From Seonamhaeicola sp. S2-3 (GTDB lineage: Bacteria > Bacteroidota > Bacteroidia > Flavobacteriales > Flavobacteriaceae), in assembly GCF_001971785.1 (NCBI RefSeq), contig NZ_CP019389.1, positions 1,499,001 to 1,563,000 of the forward strand: a stretch of 64,000 nucleotides of DNA. Direction: 5' to 3'. Both the position numbers and the translations under genes were made by a program. The notes beneath the pieces are model-generated. The model ran no database searches, was not told the DNA's origin, and saw only the letters and a list, made by a program, of their open reading frames with translations. Shown one piece after another: positions 63,425-64,000 of this stretch; position 1 is the stretch's first letter, and every line of letters begins with the position of its first letter.

Positions 63425-63597
63425 TTATCTGTTTTTTTTCTGAAGTTTTATATGCTAAAATACTACTTCTTTTTTCACAATACAATTTTTATTACGCAAC
63501 CTTTTTGTATAATTTGCATCTAGTATTAAAGTGGGAAAAACTTTGCTATGAAATAAGCCTACTAAGTTATAACTAAAACTAACTCAATTCTGACTGG
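63425..63597. other. recA upstream gap
   Basis: Between recA and the hairpin at 63598 I see no gene. It must hold the recA promoter on the minus strand, but no clear SOS box or perfect -7 element was recognised. Confidence 0.4.
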
Positions 63598-63627
63598 AAA
63601 GCACTTTATGCCTCTAAAGTGCTTTTT
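63598..63627 (+). terminator. Orphan terminator-like hairpin
   Basis: Stem AAAGCACTTTA / TAAAGTGCTTT, six-base loop TGCCTC, then TTCCTTTTT. No + strand gene ends here, so it may close an unseen small RNA or shield the next gene. Confidence 0.75.
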
Positions 63628-63698
63628 CCTTTTTATTTTAAAAAACACTAATTAAGCTTACCACAAAATCAATGCTATTAATATAGTATTAAAAGCCT

Positions 63699-63706
63699 TA
63701 CCTTTG
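63699..63706 (+). promoter_or_regulatory. -7 element of the U32 peptidase-family gene
   Basis: TACCTTTG, perfect TAnnTTTG, 49 bases before the ATG at 63756. Confidence 0.65.
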
Positions 63707-63755
63707 CAAAATCTAAAAAAAGTAAGTCAGGTATTTTTAGAGCAAATAAAAAATT

Positions 63756-64000
63756 ATGCAACAGATTGAATTAATGGCACCTGCCGGAAATTTTGAGTCG
63801 CTTCAAGCTGCGTTAGATAACGGAGCTAATTCAGTGTATTTTGGAGTAGAGCAACTTAATATGAGGGCAAGAGCATCGATAAATTTCACTTTGGATGATC
63901 TTGAGGAAATATCAAGAAGATGCAAAGAAAAAAATGTACGCACTTATCTTACCTTAAATACCATTATTTATGACCATGATTTATCAATTGTAAAAACATT
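63756..64000 (+). CDS. U32 family peptidase/tRNA-rRNA hydroxylation protein, N-terminal part
   Basis: The gene runs off the right edge after 81 codons. [20 protein letters not shown] and [20 protein letters not shown] are the standard opening of the U32 family (YegQ/RlhA/TrhP). Members act in RNA hydroxylation with prephenate rather than as true peptidases. Which subgroup cannot be told from this fragment. Confidence 0.88.
   Translation, partial: MQQIELMAPAGNFESLQAALDNGANSVYFGVEQLNMRARASINFTLDDLEEISRRCKEKNVRTYLTLNTIIYDHDLSIVKT

Overview
This AT-rich window reads as a chromosome segment of a gliding member of the Flavobacteriaceae (Bacteroidota). The reasons are the PorW/SprE type IX secretion lipoprotein, several families largely restricted to Bacteroidota (DUF5687, DUF6168, DUF6341, DUF6427, DUF4292), promoters with the TAnnTTTG -7 element, few Shine-Dalgarno sequences, and an F-ATPase operon that stops at atpG without atpD/atpC. 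The genus cannot be decided from the sequence alone. No rRNA, tRNA or CRISPR array was seen.

Region 1 (1-15535) is a surface-polysaccharide locus on the + strand: a flippase running in from the left edge, a nitroreductase-like protein, a pyruvyl-transferase-like protein, several glycosyltransferases, two O-antigen polymerase/ligase-like membrane proteins, a Ugd/Uxs pair predicted to make UDP-xylose, an initiating sugar-phosphate transferase, and a convergent CapK/PaaK-like ligase. Between 7.63 and 8.68 kb lie the remains of two dead glycosyltransferase genes.

Region 2 (15.6-40.9 kb) is mostly housekeeping: purD, upp, a GT9 transferase with a DUF4254 protein, a PaaE-type reductase, a DUF5687/ABC exporter pair, porW/sprE, bactofilin, atpZ, a DUF6168 gene and atpB-E-F-H-A-G, a second flippase, dut, a sugar nucleotidyltransferase, and a TPR/DUF4292/EnvC-like group in which the EnvC-like gene carries an apparent one-base frameshift near its 3' end.

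Region 3 (41.2-55.8 kb) is the accessory and most interesting part. It is a multi-cassette system of small double-glycine-leader peptides (seven open genes, plus one lacking an ATG start codon), most of them missing from standard ORF lists because they are only 46-65 codons. It also carries a C39-peptidase ABC exporter, an HlyD-type adaptor, a small HTH protein, two CPBP membrane proteases (plus a fused fragment of a possible third), a VanZ-like membrane protein and surface proteins with CarboxypepD_reg-like domains. Eight intact copies and one decayed copy of a 19-bp palindrome precede the peptide cassettes and the exporter. In seven of them a -7-like promoter box starts exactly nine bases after the palindrome. 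The array has clearly been rearranged: two fossil 5' ends of the exporter, a duplicated 3' half of a surface-protein gene, a 220-bp direct repeat, a 64-bp repeat flanking an IS256 remnant, and one operator that has lost its peptide. I read it as a bacteriocin or peptide-signal export system evolving by cassette duplication. The function is inferred.

Region 4 (55.8-64 kb) returns to core genes: an HU-CCDC81/SPOR protein, dprA, trpS, a PlsC-family acyltransferase, an ECF sigma factor with a membrane-anchored beta-barrel protein, a small lipoprotein, recA and the start of a U32 peptidase-family gene.
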